Assembly: GCF_023091745.1 (NCBI RefSeq)
Contig: NC_068926.1
Location: 50,864,001 to 50,928,000, forward strand
Length of the DNA: 64,000 nucleotides
Direction of reading: 5' to 3'
Source of the DNA: Budorcas taxicolor
Lineage: Eukaryota > Chordata > Mammalia > Artiodactyla > Bovidae
Shown here: positions 45,257-56,744 of the stretch, one piece after another
Position numbering within the stretch: the stretch's first letter is position 1
How the letters are laid out: the number at the start of each line of letters is the position of its first letter
Made by a program: the position numbers and the translations under genes
The notes under the pieces: generated by a model
The model's input: only the letters and a program-made list of their open reading frames with translations
The model's database searches: none
What the model was told of the DNA's origin: nothing

Positions 45257-45491
45257 GATGGATGGCTGTGTGTGCTCAGTTGCGTCCCCTTTGTGACCCC
45301 ATGGACTGTAGCCTACCAGGCTTCTCTGTCCATGGGATTTTCCAGGCAAGAATACTGGAGTGGGTTGCATTTCTACTCCAGGGGATCTTGCTGAACCAGG
45401 GATCGAACCGAACCAGGGATCGAACCTGCAACTCTTGCATCTCCTGCACTGGCAAGAGGATTCTTTACCACTAAGCCACTAGGGAAGCCCC
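45257..45491 (-). mobile_element. Bov-tA SINE fused to a U2 fragment
   Basis: The SINE starts (minus strand) exactly at GGGGCTTCCC next to the U2 piece and ends in a short CA-rich tail. A 17-bp tandem duplication lies at 45396-45429 (gaaccagggatcgaacc twice). Confidence 0.9.
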
Positions 45492-45530
45492 ATACTACAC
45501 TTGGTCTTAGCCAAAAGGCCGAGAAGTGAT
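45492..45530 (-). pseudogene. U2 snRNA 5' fragment (nt 1-39)
   Basis: The minus strand reads like U2 snRNA nucleotides 1-39 (CTTCTCGGCCTTTTGGCTAA and AGTGTAGTAT recognisable) with two changes. It stops right after GTAGTA, the branch-point recognition sequence. It lacks the Sm site, all later stem-loops and any snRNA promoter context, so it is not a functional gene. It is joined without a gap to the 5' end of a Bov-tA SINE. Confidence 0.92.
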
Positions 45531-45642
45531 GGCAAGAGCTGGCTTTTTGGTCAGTCAGTCAATTCAAAACCCATCGAAGAAGTGATCAGGTATCAACCTA
45601 TAAGGCAGAGAGCCTTCCTCAAAAGCATCTTAAGTAGCAGCA

Positions 45643-45770
45643 GAGGGAATTATTTGGCAGTCCAGTGGTTAGGATGGCACACTTTCACTGCAGAGGACCT
45701 AAGTTCCATCCTTGGTTAGGAAACTAAGGTTCCATGAGCTATGCAGTGCAGCCGGAAAAAAAGGAAAAAC
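45643..45770 (+). mobile_element. CHR-type tRNA SINE, diverged
   Basis: 'ggcagtccagtggttagg' and 'agttccatccttggttagg', ending in an A-rich tail. Confidence 0.82.
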
Positions 45771-47101
45771 AAAATGTAGCAGGAAGCAAGAGGATGAAAT
45801 AAAGCAGGATTCCCGATAGTGAGGTGTCTTGTCCATGTTTTAGCTTCTGCACTGGACGTCTGACATGGTATTTCTAACCTCTCAAGAAGGCTACTGAAAC
45901 ACCACCGAAGTGGTTTGCATCTTCCCCACAAGCCAGCCCTGGTGGATAGGTGTACAAAAGTCCTTTCAAAATCCTCCTAAGTACTGACGCCACTCTGCAT
46001 GTTCACCCTTAGTGCCAACAGGCAACGTCTCCAACTAGCTATTCCCTGCCAGTCAGCAGGCATAGATCCTGCTCTCCTGCTTCTTGAGCCCATGTGTGAC
46101 AGGCTTCCTGTGGTCTTGAGAGGCATGGTATGCCTATCGTCTGCAGGCAACTATGGGTATTTAAAATCTCTTTCAAAGGCACTAACCTCTCTCCATGATG
46201 TCACTCGGTCCCCTTCATAAATTAAAGACCCTAGCACAATTCACAAGGCCAGCTTTCAGGAAATTCTGTTGTTGCATTTTGCTACAAGAAATGATAGGGG
46301 GGTAAAAAAAAAAAAAAAAGGCAAGCAAACCAAAAAAAAAAAAAAAAACCCAGAAGGCAAGTAATGCTGATTGGTATTGGAAAATACAAAAATGGAAAAT
46401 ATGAAAGGCTGAAGTGCCACAAAAGCATCTTTGCCAGGATGTCAAGGAAGAGATTGCTCCAAACATTGATCCCCAAATATCCACGGAAATCCAGCAAGCT
46501 GGAGTTAACAAATCCTTTTTCTTTGCTGGGCTCTTTTCTGCTCTTGGTATTTACTGTGATACTGAAGCATTGGGAAATTAACACTGATGAACTTGAAGAT
46601 ACCTAAAAAACTGAGTTTTAACTATAAGAGGGATTCACAGTAGTTTTCGTCAGGATGTTTTCATATCACACTGAATGATATGTTACACTAGTGTATTCTA
46701 CAGCCCTGAAGATATATAAAAATTTCTCTTCAAGGTATGAGATATGATACAAAAATACATTTCTCATGTATAAAAAGAGAGAAAAAAGGAGATGAGGGGT
46801 ACTGGGGGAGGTCAATTATCCTACAAGCTTCCAAGGAAAGAAGAAAAAAAATCCAAACTATCTGAGGATAAGAGGACGCCCAAGCAAAAGTCAAATTTAC
46901 ACATTAAAAGACAGGAGTTATGCATATTGAAGCTCCGTGACTTCCATCAGAATTTCAAGGACTATTCTACCCTGAAGTGATACTCTTAAGGAACTAACTT
47001 TTGTTAAAAATAAAGACATCTTTCATTTGGGTGTATCAGATTGTTCAACTGGCTTCATAGCCTATACTTAGCCAATCCAGAAAACAAGGTGCATATTATT
47101 T
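45771..47101. other. Single-copy sequence downstream of BRI3BP
   Basis: Contains two A16-A17 runs (46303-46319, 46332-46348). The frame at 46364-46606 (80 codons) has no family I recognise. Confidence 0.45.
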
Positions 47102-47262
47102 TAAGTATTTATTTATTCACATATTTGGTTGCATTGGGTCTTAGTTGCGACACATGGGCTTAGTCGCCTCACAGCAAGTGGAATCTTCCTGGACCAGTGA
47201 TTGAACCCATGTCCTTGCACTGCCAGGCAGATTCTTAACCCCTGGGCCACAGGGAAATCCCA
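47102..47262 (-). mobile_element. CHR-type tRNA SINE
   Basis: 'taagtatttatttattcac' tail side, 'ctgggccacagggaaatccc' head. Confidence 0.87.
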
Positions 47263-47614
47263 AGGTGTATATATTCTTAACAATAATTTCCAGTTGATGA
47301 TGAGGCCTCAGTCTACCAGTACCCAGATATATGAGCCTTCCTCAATTTACTAGAAGTTAAAATGATTTTTCTGCCAGGGTCTCAAGACAGCACAGTTCCA
47401 TCAGGTTTCCAGGTGTGAGGGTGGGCAAGAGAAGGGTAGATGTTGTACCCACACAGTAATTAAAACTTAAAATCTTTGTGCAGAGAATGTCAATTATCCC
47501 ACTGCCTAACATGAGCAAAGCAAACACCCAGACATGCCAAAAGCAAAGAAGGCAAACACGACCTCTGTGGAGTTCTCTATAATCTGTGTGAAAAGATCTG
47601 TCTCTAAGTATCTG

Positions 47615-47880
47615 CTGCTGCTGCTGCTGCTAAGTCGCTTCAGTCGTCTCCGACTCTGTGCGACCCCGTAGATGGCAGCCCACCAGGCTCCCCCATCCCT
47701 GGGATTCTCCACGCAAGAACACTGGAGTGGGCTGCCATTTCCTTCTCTAATGCATGAAAGTGAAAAGTGAAAGTGAAGTCGCTCAGTCGTGTCCGACTCT
47801 TGGCGACCCCATGGACTGCAGCCCACCAGGCTCCTCCATCCATGAGATTTTCCAGGCAAGAGGACTGGAGTGGGGTGCCA
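47615..47880 (-). mobile_element. BOV-A2 SINE (BovA dimer)
   Basis: (GCT)n tail at the left, the 'tgaaaagtgaaagtgaag' linker in the middle; truncated at its 5' end at 'ggggtgccat'. Confidence 0.93.
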
Positions 47881-49440
47881 TGGACAAAACTGGAACAGCT
47901 TCAACACAGAAACCAAGGATAAAGATCTGCCCAGGCAAATTCTAGAGGACACGTACATAATTTCAAGAACTGAGCTGCAAATGCAAGAGAGTTTGGATCC
48001 CGTTAATGTGCACCTTAAAAACAGAAGTTTCATAAACATTCTTGAAAAACACCTGCTTCTCTTTTCCCGGTACTTGCAACTTCAAATAAAGCAGCACAGA
48101 AACACAGCACAGGAAGAGCTGGCAGGCAGCCGAGTTTTCTCTGAAAGGATACCTGGCCCGGAAAGTCTTGGTTCTACCCTATCTGCCAGGGGTCTCTGCA
48201 AACCTGTGTACAGGGGCTCTGAGAGGGCTGCCAGGACACACAGGTGACCAAGGAACGCTGATGGAGACGGCCATGAAGCCTAGTAGCAAAACCTGGGTGA
48301 CCCTTTCCTTGATTTCCTGTGCTTGTTTGGTACCCAGAAAGGTCCATCTCCACTAGCCCCTGATCCAAGCCTTACAAAGCCCCCTTTGTTCAGGACCCCC
48401 ACAGCTGTCTGCCCCCCATGTACTTCTCTTCACCACTAGAGACCACCTAAAATGAAGCCAGCACATATTCCAAACCAAAAGCACCTAACATATATATTGT
48501 AAAAATTTCAGATAAAACAAATCTTCAACTCTGGTGGGTTTCTGCTTATTGTTCCTGAGAATGCTTTGTAAGCAGCAACAGACTTGAAAGGTTATTAGCT
48601 GCTATGCTTGGTTTTCCTTCTAAGGTCCTGAGTCAACCAAAAACCAAAATGAAATAAGTATACAAAAAACCCTGGAGAGTGTAGCTTTCCTATATCCCCC
48701 TAGCTGGCCAATGGTAAAATTAGGACTCAAATTAGATACCTGAATGAGCTTTGATGCTCCCTCAGGCAGTTCTTGGTCTCAAACTCCAATGATATTTCTT
48801 TGTCTGGTTCTTGAATTTTCCTTTAGAAAATGGTGGAGGTTAAAATACATCAAAGTACAGAAAGGAGAGGGAATCTTAGGTTTTCTACAAATAATGACTT
48901 CTTCAGTCAGAAATCTGATTGATGGGGGCTTGGTTGAATCATCTAGGATCTCAAAGACATTGAGTTTCAACCTTGAAACCCAACAGTCCACATTCAGAAG
49001 CGACACAATTCATCAAATCAACATCAACCAAAAACAACATGAAATGAAGGTCACAGTTTTGGAACATGAAAAGGACACACTCAGACCTCACCCACCAATC
49101 CCTGTGCTGCAAAAGCAAACACTTGCCTTGAAACTTTCACAAAAGATCGAATTAGCAATTTCTTCCCCTCTGTGTAAAGTTTTAATAAACTCAACTCGAT
49201 CTGCCTTTATTAAAAAACCTTACAAAAGATGTATTTAAATGCTTGAAAAAATTAACTTTATGCTCTATGCACAGATAAACTTCTCTTACTGTACAGCTAA
49301 TATGGTTATATCCTTTGTTTAAAAAATATTTTTTTCCACTAATGACACTTGGTGGGTAGTCCTACATCAACGATCTTGTCAGTTCCTCCTGGAAGATGTC
49401 CTAAGAGTTGACACGTGGCCGGAAACACCCTCACAAAGCG
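47881..49440. other. Single-copy sequence just 3' of BRI3BP
   Basis: No repeats recognised over about 1.5 kb, unusual for this window. It could be an extended 3' UTR of BRI3BP or hold an antisense transcript; the frames at 47870-48247 and 48744-49238 match no family I know. Confidence 0.4.
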
Positions 49441-49461
49441 CCCCTCTCTTGCTCAGGCATG

Positions 49462-49467
49462 TTTATT
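49462..49467 (-). terminator. BRI3BP: BRI3BP proximal polyadenylation signal
   Basis: AATAAA (plus-strand tttatt) lies about 100 bp after the stop codon. A GT-rich stretch ('gtgagggtgtttcc' on the minus strand) follows within 40 bp, so cleavage near 49440 is likely. Confidence 0.7.
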
Positions 49468-49564
49468 AAGGTTGTTTGGGGTTTGGCGTTCTTTTTTTTC
49501 TTCTTCTTTTTTGTCTCCGGAGAGAGGGCGCTGGTGCGGGGGGAGCCGGCCGGCTGGCTGGTTG

Positions 49565-49986
49565 TCACTTGCTGTTGGGGCGGTCAAGACTCTCCAGCAC
49601 ACGGGTGAGGCGGATGTTGAGCAGTCTGACCTGGTTCTCCAGTTGTTCCAGCTTCTCCTCCACGCTGGGGCCACTGGGGCTGCCTCGCCAGTAGAAGCCC
49701 ATGGGCCCGGTCATGAAGTAGATGGCCACCACGAAACACAAGGGCAGCACGGCATTCTCAGGCTCGCCCTCATACTTGTGCAGGATGTACACGCAGGACA
49801 TGGAAAACAGAACGACCCGCACCACCCAGAAGAAGCGGCCGAACACCACGTGCAGGGCGCTGAAGGTGAAGCCCAGGGCCAGGGACAGGAACCAGTAGGC
49901 CAGGAGAACGACGCCCACCAGCAGGAGGGCCCGGGCGGGGCTGTTGGCCACCGAGCTGGGGTTGAAGTACTGGGACAGGTTTGAGA
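49565..49986 (-). CDS. BRI3BP: BRI3BP terminal coding exon
   Basis: This exon encodes the C-terminal 139 residues plus two bases of a split Val codon. The product is an integral membrane protein that binds BRI3 and has been placed in ER/mitochondrial membranes, with reported effects on drug-induced apoptosis. It reads SNLSQYFNPSSVANSPARA, then hydrophobic segments (LLLVGVVLLAYWFLSLALGF; VLFSMSCVYIL; LPLCFVVAIYFMTG), GPMGFYWRGSPSGPS, and a C-terminal heptad-type coiled coil (EEKLEQLENQVRLLNIRL) ending RPNSK and a TGA stop at 49565-49567. The acceptor is cag at 49987-49989. The exon joins the 57999 exon in phase (GAC-G/TC-TCA). The frame is intact. An internal GTG at 49951 is not the start. Confidence 0.95.
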
Positions 49987-51699
49987 CTGCAGGACAGAAC
50001 AGAGGGACAGCGGCCAGTTACAGGGAGTCACAGGGCTTCTGTGCGAGTTGGGCTGGGTGGCTCAGCTCACTGGCTGGGCCTCTTCCACACTCTGAGAAAC
50101 TAAACCTGGCTGCCTGGGTATAGAACCCTGGGAGAAGACAGGGCAACACTGTTCTATCATGGGTTTAAAACACCTTTCAGGTAGGGCAGAGCCTGTACAC
50201 TGGCCTTCAGCTGCCTTCCTTCCTGTTTTCCATACCCAGCATTAGGCTGGGTGCACAGCTGCCTAGGAGAAGGGTATTTCACAGCCTCCCTTGAAGCTAG
50301 CTACGTAACTAAGTTTTGGTCAAGGAGAGGTGGGCAGAAATGTTTTGGGATGGCTTCCTAAAAGTAGTGGTAATAGGCCCTTTACCTCTTCTTCTTCTGC
50401 CTGCTGGAATGTGGATGCGATGGCTGGTAGAGGAGCAGCTGTCTTGGGTCATGAGGGAAAGGAAGTCACCTATTGGGGAGTAATAAGATGGAAGGGGCCT
50501 CGGACCTGAGGAGAATGTGCTGCAAAGCCACCTACCTGTGAACTTTTCACATAAGAGAAATATAAGCTTCCATCTTGTATAAGCTGCTGTAATTTGGGGG
50601 TCTCTGTTACTCACAGCCAAACCTAATTGTAACTGGTACCCACACATGAAGTTCCATCTTAAGAATGGAGTGAAATGGAGGACGTGCATCTTCTGTGTGC
50701 CCGACTTAAGAAAATTTTCAAACAGAAAAGTTAAAAGGATGGTAATATAAATACTCCTAATCAAAATTATCTAGGTTGAACAATGTTAACATTTTGCTCC
50801 ATCTCTAGTCACATATCCCCCCCTTTTTTTAACCAAACCATTCGAAAGAGGCACACATCATACTTCAGCATGCAACTTTCTCTCCCACGTTTATTGAGAC
50901 ATAACTGACATACAGCACTATTTAAGTTCACGGTATACAGAATGACTTGACTTATATTGTGAAATGATCAAAATAAGCTTTGTTAATATCCATCATCTCC
51001 ACAATAGTGTAAAGCAAATGTGTTGCAATTAAAAATACATAAGCAAAACAAAAAAATGTCCATCATCTCATAGATAGGAAAAAAAAAAAGTTTTCCTTTT
51101 CCCGAGAACTTTTGAGGATCTCCTAACTCTAATAACTTCCAACTATACTGCACAGCAGGGTTAAATACAGTCATCACATTGCACATTACACCCCCAGGAT
51201 TCATTTATCCTGTAACTGCAGTTTGTACCTCTTAACCGTCTTCCTCCAATTCCCCTATTTTCCATTCACTGTCTCTGGCAACCACAAATCTGATCTCTCA
51301 ATTTATGAGTTGGTTTTGTTTTTTTTTTAAGATTCTATATATAAGTGAGATTATACAGTATCTGCTTTTCTCTGACTTATTTCACTCAGCTTAATGCCCT
51401 CAAGGTCCACCCATGTGGTTACAAATGGTAGGATTTCCCGTTTTATGGCTGAAGAATACTCCAACGTATATAGACACGCCAAAATTTCTTTATCCATTTA
51501 CCTGTCAGTCAACAGTTAGGTTGCTTCCATGTCTCAGCTATTCTAAGTAATGCTGCAATGTACATGACCGGGGACAGGGCGGGGGTGGGGGTTGGCAGTG
51601 ATGGTGTAGTTATTTCTTTGATGCAGTTTTTGTTTCCTTCACATATATTCCCAGAAGTAGAACTGCTGGATCGTATGGTAGTTCTACTTTTAATTTTTT

Positions 51700-51990
51700 T
51701 TTAAATTTTATTGATTTATTTTTGGCTGCGCTGGACCTTGGATGCTGCATGAAGGCTTTCCTTAGTTGTGGCGAGCGGGGACTACTCTTGGGTCGCAGTG
51801 TGTGGGCTTTTCACTGTGGTGCCTTCTTTTGCTGCAGAGCACAGGCTACAGGGCATGCGGGCTTTAGCAGCTATGGCCCATAGGCTTAGCTGCTCCAAGG
51901 CATGTGGAATCTTTGCGGACCAGGGATGGAACCTGTGTCCCCTGCACTGGCAGGCAGGTTCTTAACCACTGCACCACCAGGGAAGTTCTC
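51700..51990 (-). mobile_element. CHR-type tRNA SINE, long form, in L1
   Basis: Complete long form; head 'gcaccaccagggaagttc'. Its flanks both carry a 'gttct...cttttaa'-like stretch. Confidence 0.9.
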
Positions 51991-52340
51991 TGCTTTTAAG
52001 AGGAACCTCCATACTGTTTTCCATAGTGGTGGACTAATTTACATTCCCACCAACAGCGCCCAAGGGTTCCAACTTCTCCACATCTTCAGCAACATTTGTT
52101 CTCTCTTTTGGTAACAGTCATTCCAATAACCAAATTAACATTTCATTGTGGTTTTGATTTGCATTTCCCTAATGACTAGCAATGCTGAATTACTGGTAAT
52201 ACAGTACCTTTTCATGTACCTGTTGACCATTCATATAGAAGGAATGTGTCCTTTTTTTCATAAATATGAAAACATTCATATTCATATGTTTCCTTTTTTT
52301 GGAAACAATGTTTATCCAGGTCCCTTGTCATCCCCTCACC

Positions 52341-52461
52341 CTTTTTTTTCCTGGCTGTACCATGAAGTACGTGAGATCTCAGTTCCCTGATCAAGGATTG
52401 AACCCGCACCCTCAGCAGTGAAAGCTCAGAGTCCTATCCGCTAGACCATCCAGGAATTCCC
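52341..52461 (-). mobile_element. CHR-type tRNA SINE in L1
   Basis: Tail 'ctttttttt', head 'gaccatccaggaattccc'. Confidence 0.88.
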
Positions 52462-52982
52462 TTTTGTCCACTTTTTTTCTTCTTTTTTTGCTATTGAGTT
52501 GTGTGAGTTCTTTATCTGTTTTGGATATAAACTCCTTAACAGATATGTTTGCAAATATTTTTCCATTCTATAAGTTCATTTTGTTGATCGTTTCTTGGAT
52601 GTGCAGGAACTACTTGATGTAGTCCCGCTTGTTTATTTTCGCTTTTGGTGTCAAATCCAGAAAATCACTGCCAAGGACAAGGTCAAAGAGCTGACTGCTT
52701 GTTTTCTTCCAGGAGTTTTATGGTTTCTGGTCTCACATTTAAGTCTTTAATCCGTTTCGAGTTAATTTTTGTGAGTGGTGTGAAATAGAGATCTAATTCC
52801 ATTCTCTTACATGTGGATGTTTTCCCAGCACCACTTATTGAAGAGATTGTCTTTCCTCCGTTAAGCATGCTTGGCTTTGTCAAATACTAGCTAACCGTAT
52901 GTGTATGACTTTATTTCTCAGCTCTATTGGTCTATGTGTCTGTTGTTATGTCAATACTATACTGTTTCAAGCTCCATGTTCT

Positions 52983-53200
52983 TTTAAAAAATATTTTTAT
53001 TTACTTATCTGGCTGCACCGGGTCTTAGCTGTGGCACAGGGAATCTCTGATTTTCACTGAGGCATGCAAGATCTTTAGTTGTGGCAGGCAAACTCTTAGC
53101 TGCAGCATGTGGGATCTAGTTCCCTGACCAGGGATTGAACCCTTGCCCCCTACAGAGAAAGTGCAGACTCTTAGCCACTGGACCACCAAGGAAGTCCCTG
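52983..53200 (-). mobile_element. CHR-type tRNA SINE, long form
   Basis: Tail side 'tatctggctgcaccgggtc', head 'ggaccaccaaggaagtccc'. Confidence 0.9.
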
Positions 53201-53204
53201 CTCT

Positions 53205-53470
53205 AGCAAATTAACTGAGCAGGAGAAGGAGGTCATGGGAACTTCTGGTTTGCAGCCAGTTGCTCAGAAGCACGGGTGATGTCCTGGACTCATGATGGGC
53301 ATCCAAAGCGGAGGGTGGTCTTGTGGGACTGAGCCTTTTGCCTGTGGGGTCTGATTCTGCCTCTAGGTAGACAGTGTCAGAACTGAGTTGAATTCTCTGT
53401 CACCCCATGGCATCGGCACCTTGCCAGCTGGTGGGGGGAAGTCTACCCGCACACACACACACTTCGGAAG
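53205..53470 (+). repeat. Old interspersed repeat (family not named), copy A
   Basis: 'gtcatgggaacttctggtttgcagcc', 'tcttgtgggactgagcc' and 'gtcagaactgagttgaatt' recur at 56745-56950 in the same order, so the two are copies of one LTR-like or unclassified element. Confidence 0.6.
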
Positions 53471-53904
53471 TTGGTCCAGGAACCTTTTTCAGTCGCACAC
53501 CTAGAGCAGAGTGGAGCTGGTATTTCAAGGTTGACAGAGCCCCCCAGTCCCCGCCCTGTCCTGAGGCAGCCTCCAAGAGGAATCCCTACTTCCCCCGTAT
53601 TGTCACAAGTGTCACAAGGGCTCCAAGGCTTCAGAGAAAGTCAACAACTTGAAGATGGGAGACTGAAATCCTTCCTTCTGACTCTGGATGCTATTTCCCA
53701 GAAAAGTGTCCTCAGCCAGGAGATCAAGGGTGGAGCTAACTATGCTGTCATTACGGTGGACATCGAGCCTGGGAAACATGGCAAGTGCGAATCGAGATGT
53801 GCTGGGCCAAATACAGACTAGATTTCCAAGACACTAGTATGCCCCCAAATCTAAGACACCTCATTAATAATTTCCTATTGATTTCAAGATGAGATGACAA
53901 TTTT

Positions 53905-53990
53905 TTTTTTCTTGTGGCTGTGCTGGTGGTTTATATCAAATCCACACTCCCTCCAGTGGAAGCGTGGAGGTTCAAGAGAAGTACCAAGAT
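53905..53990 (-). mobile_element. CHR-type SINE fragment
   Basis: 'tttttttttcttgtggctgtg' and 'ccagtggaagcgtggagg'; internally deleted. Confidence 0.55.
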
Positions 53991-54444
53991 GGCAATATTT
54001 TTAATCTATTGGGTTAACTAAAACACCTTATTCATTTCACTGGTTTCTTTTTACCTTTCTAACATGGCAATTAGAACATTTAACGTCACATACGTGGCCG
54101 CCATTCTATTTCTACGGAACCACTCCAGGCTAAGGACTCTCCATTTTAACCAGCACCTTGAAACATTCTGAAGCAGGCAATTAAAGGATTGTGCTCACGG
54201 ATGCATTCTGTACCAGAAAATCCAACTCTGGAGTCCAGTTTCCTGCAAAACCTTTTGCACCTTCAAACATCTCAGGGTAAGACACAGACTCCAGAGGTCT
54301 TCAGATGCTTTGAAACTTCATGCATCAAGGGGGAAAAAACCACAACACAGAAGTGAGTTCTTTCACCTCCGAATGTCCCAGCCACCCTTCTCATGAACGT
54401 GAGTATTCAGGGCCTCTTGGCTGTGGAAGAACTCTTTGATCTTT

Positions 54445-54512
54445 GATCTTCACTGTGGCATGTGGGATCTTTAGTTTCAGCACATAGGATCTAGTTCCCC
54501 AACCAGGAGGCT
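54445..54512 (-). mobile_element. CHR-type SINE fragment
   Basis: 'tgtggcatgtgggatctttag' and 'tctagttccccaaccagg'; both ends missing. Confidence 0.65.
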
Positions 54513-55009
54513 GACTTGACTCCAGTCTTTCATTTCAAGCCGAGTGCAATTTCTTGCAGTCAGGTTTGTTTCTCCAGGGCTCATTGGTCAGGGATGGAAA
54601 TACCGAGCGTTTTAATGATCTGGGCAGGTGGTGAAAATGGATTCCAAGCAGGATTGCACGCAATTGCAGGAGCCAGGTTCCGTGTTGACTCAGCCGGAGT
54701 CCCAGGAGGGGCCCTCTGTAGCCCCAGGGGGCTTGGAGCTGCACAGCAGCCTCTCAAATGGCGATGCTGCTGCCTCCGATTCTCTGCCTAAGGCCTTTCA
54801 GAGACTGAATTCGGTGGTTCAAAGCCAGAGGGTGGGTTCCCAGGGATGTAGGGGATGACAGTGGGTACGAACCAGGGTATGGGTTTGGGCCAGCTGCCAG
54901 CTCAACTCCAAGGCCTGTCTCTGATCTGTAAGGTGGGAATGTCAGGGCTGATGGAGAGGGTTGGGGGTGGTGGATGGATTCAAAGAGATGGTGCGTGGAA
55001 CTCAGAGAG
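54513..55009. other. Single-copy intron sequence with a short open frame
   Basis: The plus-strand frame 54628-54858 (76 codons, MDSKQDCTQLQEPGSVLTQ...) looks balanced in composition but matches no family I know and runs antisense to BRI3BP. Confidence 0.4.
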
Positions 55010-55650
55010 TGTATTGGTCTCCTCGGGCTTCTGTAACAAATGACCAGACGTGGTGGCTTCAAGCAATAGGAATGGACCCTCACTGTTCTGGGGGCCAGAA
55101 TTCTGAAGTCAAGGTGTGGGCGGGGCTGCACTCTAGCTAAAGCTCCAAGGGAGGCTCTCTCCCTGCCCCTTCTGGCTCGTCGACTGCACCCCTCCTTCTC
55201 CATCTCCGTTTTCACATTCACATGGCCATCATCTCCGTGTGTCTGTGTCTCTGTCCAAATTTCCCTCTTTTTAAAAAATATTTATTTGGCTGTGTTGGGT
55301 CTCAGTTGCAGCATACGGGATCTTCGATCTTCATTGGGACATGCGTGATCTTTAGATTCAGCATGTGGGATCCAGTTCGTGATCTTTAGATTTGGCATGT
55401 GGGATCCAGTTCCCTGACCAGGGATCAAACCGGGGACCCCTGCATTGGGAGCTCGGAGTCTCATCCACTGGACTACCAAGGAAGTCCGTTCGTCTTCTTA
55501 TAAGGACACCAGACATTGGATTGAAGGCCCACACTAACCTAGGATGACCTCATCTCAGCTTGATTACATCTGCAGAGACTTCATTCTCCAATAAGGTCAC
55601 ATTCACAGGTGTGGGGGTCTTGGGGGGCACTTTTGGAGAGGGACACAACT
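55010..55650 (-). mobile_element. MaLR (MLT1/MST-type) LTR with a SINE inside
   Basis: Reverse-complement LTR phrases: 'gtattggtctcctcgggcttctgtaac', 'cactgttctgggggccagaattctg', 'cttataaggacaccag' and 'gatgacctcatctcagcttgattacatc'. It is the same group as 33900-34232. A CHR SINE splits it. Confidence 0.78.
55272..55487 (-). mobile_element. CHR-type tRNA SINE with an internal duplication
   Basis: A stretch of about 31-34 bp ('gtgatctttagat...gggatccagttc') is repeated in tandem at about 55348-55411. Head 'ggactaccaaggaagtcc'. Confidence 0.88.
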
Positions 55651-55804
55651 CAACTCACCAAAGCAGTGAAGCAGTGGGGCCGACAGGCCTCCAACTCTTA
55701 CTGACAATGGGCCTTTTTGTACCAGGGGCAGAGCCAGGGCCAAGGTTGCAGCTTGGAGAAGGCATGAAAGACCTTGCTCACGGATCGCAGAGGGGAGATG
55801 AGTA

Positions 55805-55822
55805 ACACACACACACACACAT
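55805..55822. repeat. Short (AC)n tract
   Basis: About nine AC units. Confidence 0.9.
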
Positions 55823-55884
55823 GGAAGGAGGACAGGAGGTGGAAGAGCGCGAGTGTGAGAACTGAGCATGAGGTTCCTCACACA

Positions 55885-56190
55885 AGATGGTTAGGAGGGG
55901 CTTCTTGGAGGAGGTGCCATTTACCAGAGAACCAAGCATGGGAAAGATGGGAGCAGGCAAAGGGCTGGGAAGACCGTCCCCAGCAGGGAACGCACAGAGA
56001 CTGGAAGGCGTCAAGCCGGTTATGTCCAGGGGCTAGGCAGTGTCCTTGGTGTGAACTGTGTCAACTGTAAGTGCATCAGGAAATCACTGGGCAGTTTTAA
56101 CAAGGGGGACTTAATCTGACTTTTATATTTTGTTTTTTTAAAATCAGTAACAAAAAGAATAGTAATAAAAAAAAATCACTCCAGCTGATT
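55885..56190 (+). repeat. Ancient mammalian-wide repeat (third copy)
   Basis: 'gcttcttggaggaggtgcc', 'atgtccaggggctaggcag' and 'aatctgacttttatatttt...aaatcactccagctg' fit the family at 10440 and 17650. Confidence 0.6.
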
Positions 56191-56744
56191 TGTTGAGAAG
56201 GGACCCTGGTTAGGAGATAAGCAGGAAAGCGCTCACCCAGCAGGCCTAAGGCCACTTTCCAGAAAGGTTTGCAAGTTGGGCCCTTGGCCAGCATCTGGGA
56301 ACTTGGATTTCTGGAGTGTGAGATTGGAATGCATAAGAAATTAGTGGCCTCCATCCCCATTTCTGGCACAGGCTCCTAAAACCCTTGCAATTTCCTAAGT
56401 GATAAGAGCAATAAAGGTGTCTTGATAATTCACAGCCCCTTTCACACACACCTGTGTTTGTTAATCAGGTGATTCTGAAAAGCCTCTAAAAATGTAGGTT
56501 GGTTGCCAAGGGAACCAACTTGGTTATTAGCGGGTTGAGCCTCTCGATTGACCCTCCTGACCTCTTGGGAGGAGGTGAAGGCTGAATCGATCTCCAGTGC
56601 CCAGTGAGTCAGTAGAACTCGGAACGTGGAAGCTCCGAGTCCTGCCCAGAAACCCTGCCCCATGCATCTCCTTCACCTGGCTATTCCTGGATTACATCCT
56701 TTCATAAAAAAAGTTATCTAATGAGTAAACAGGTTTCCTGGGTT

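Larger units (their letters stand above)
50885..52980 (-). mobile_element. L1 3' region, older family, interrupted by SINEs
   Basis: Reverse-complement phrases 'ttattgagacataactgacatacagc', 'ggttgcttccatgtctcagctattc', 'tttgatttgcatttccctaatgac' and 'ttgtcaaatactagctaacc' run in L1 order. SINEs lie at 51700-51990 and 52341-52461. Confidence 0.88.

Noticed and set aside
45492..45530. Functional U2 snRNA gene
   Set aside because: Only the first 39 nucleotides are present; no Sm site, 3' stems or 3' box.
49415..49984. 189-codon plus-strand frame over the BRI3BP exon
   Set aside because: It is the antisense of the BRI3BP coding exon; its His/Gly/Gln-rich product reflects the reverse reading of coding DNA.
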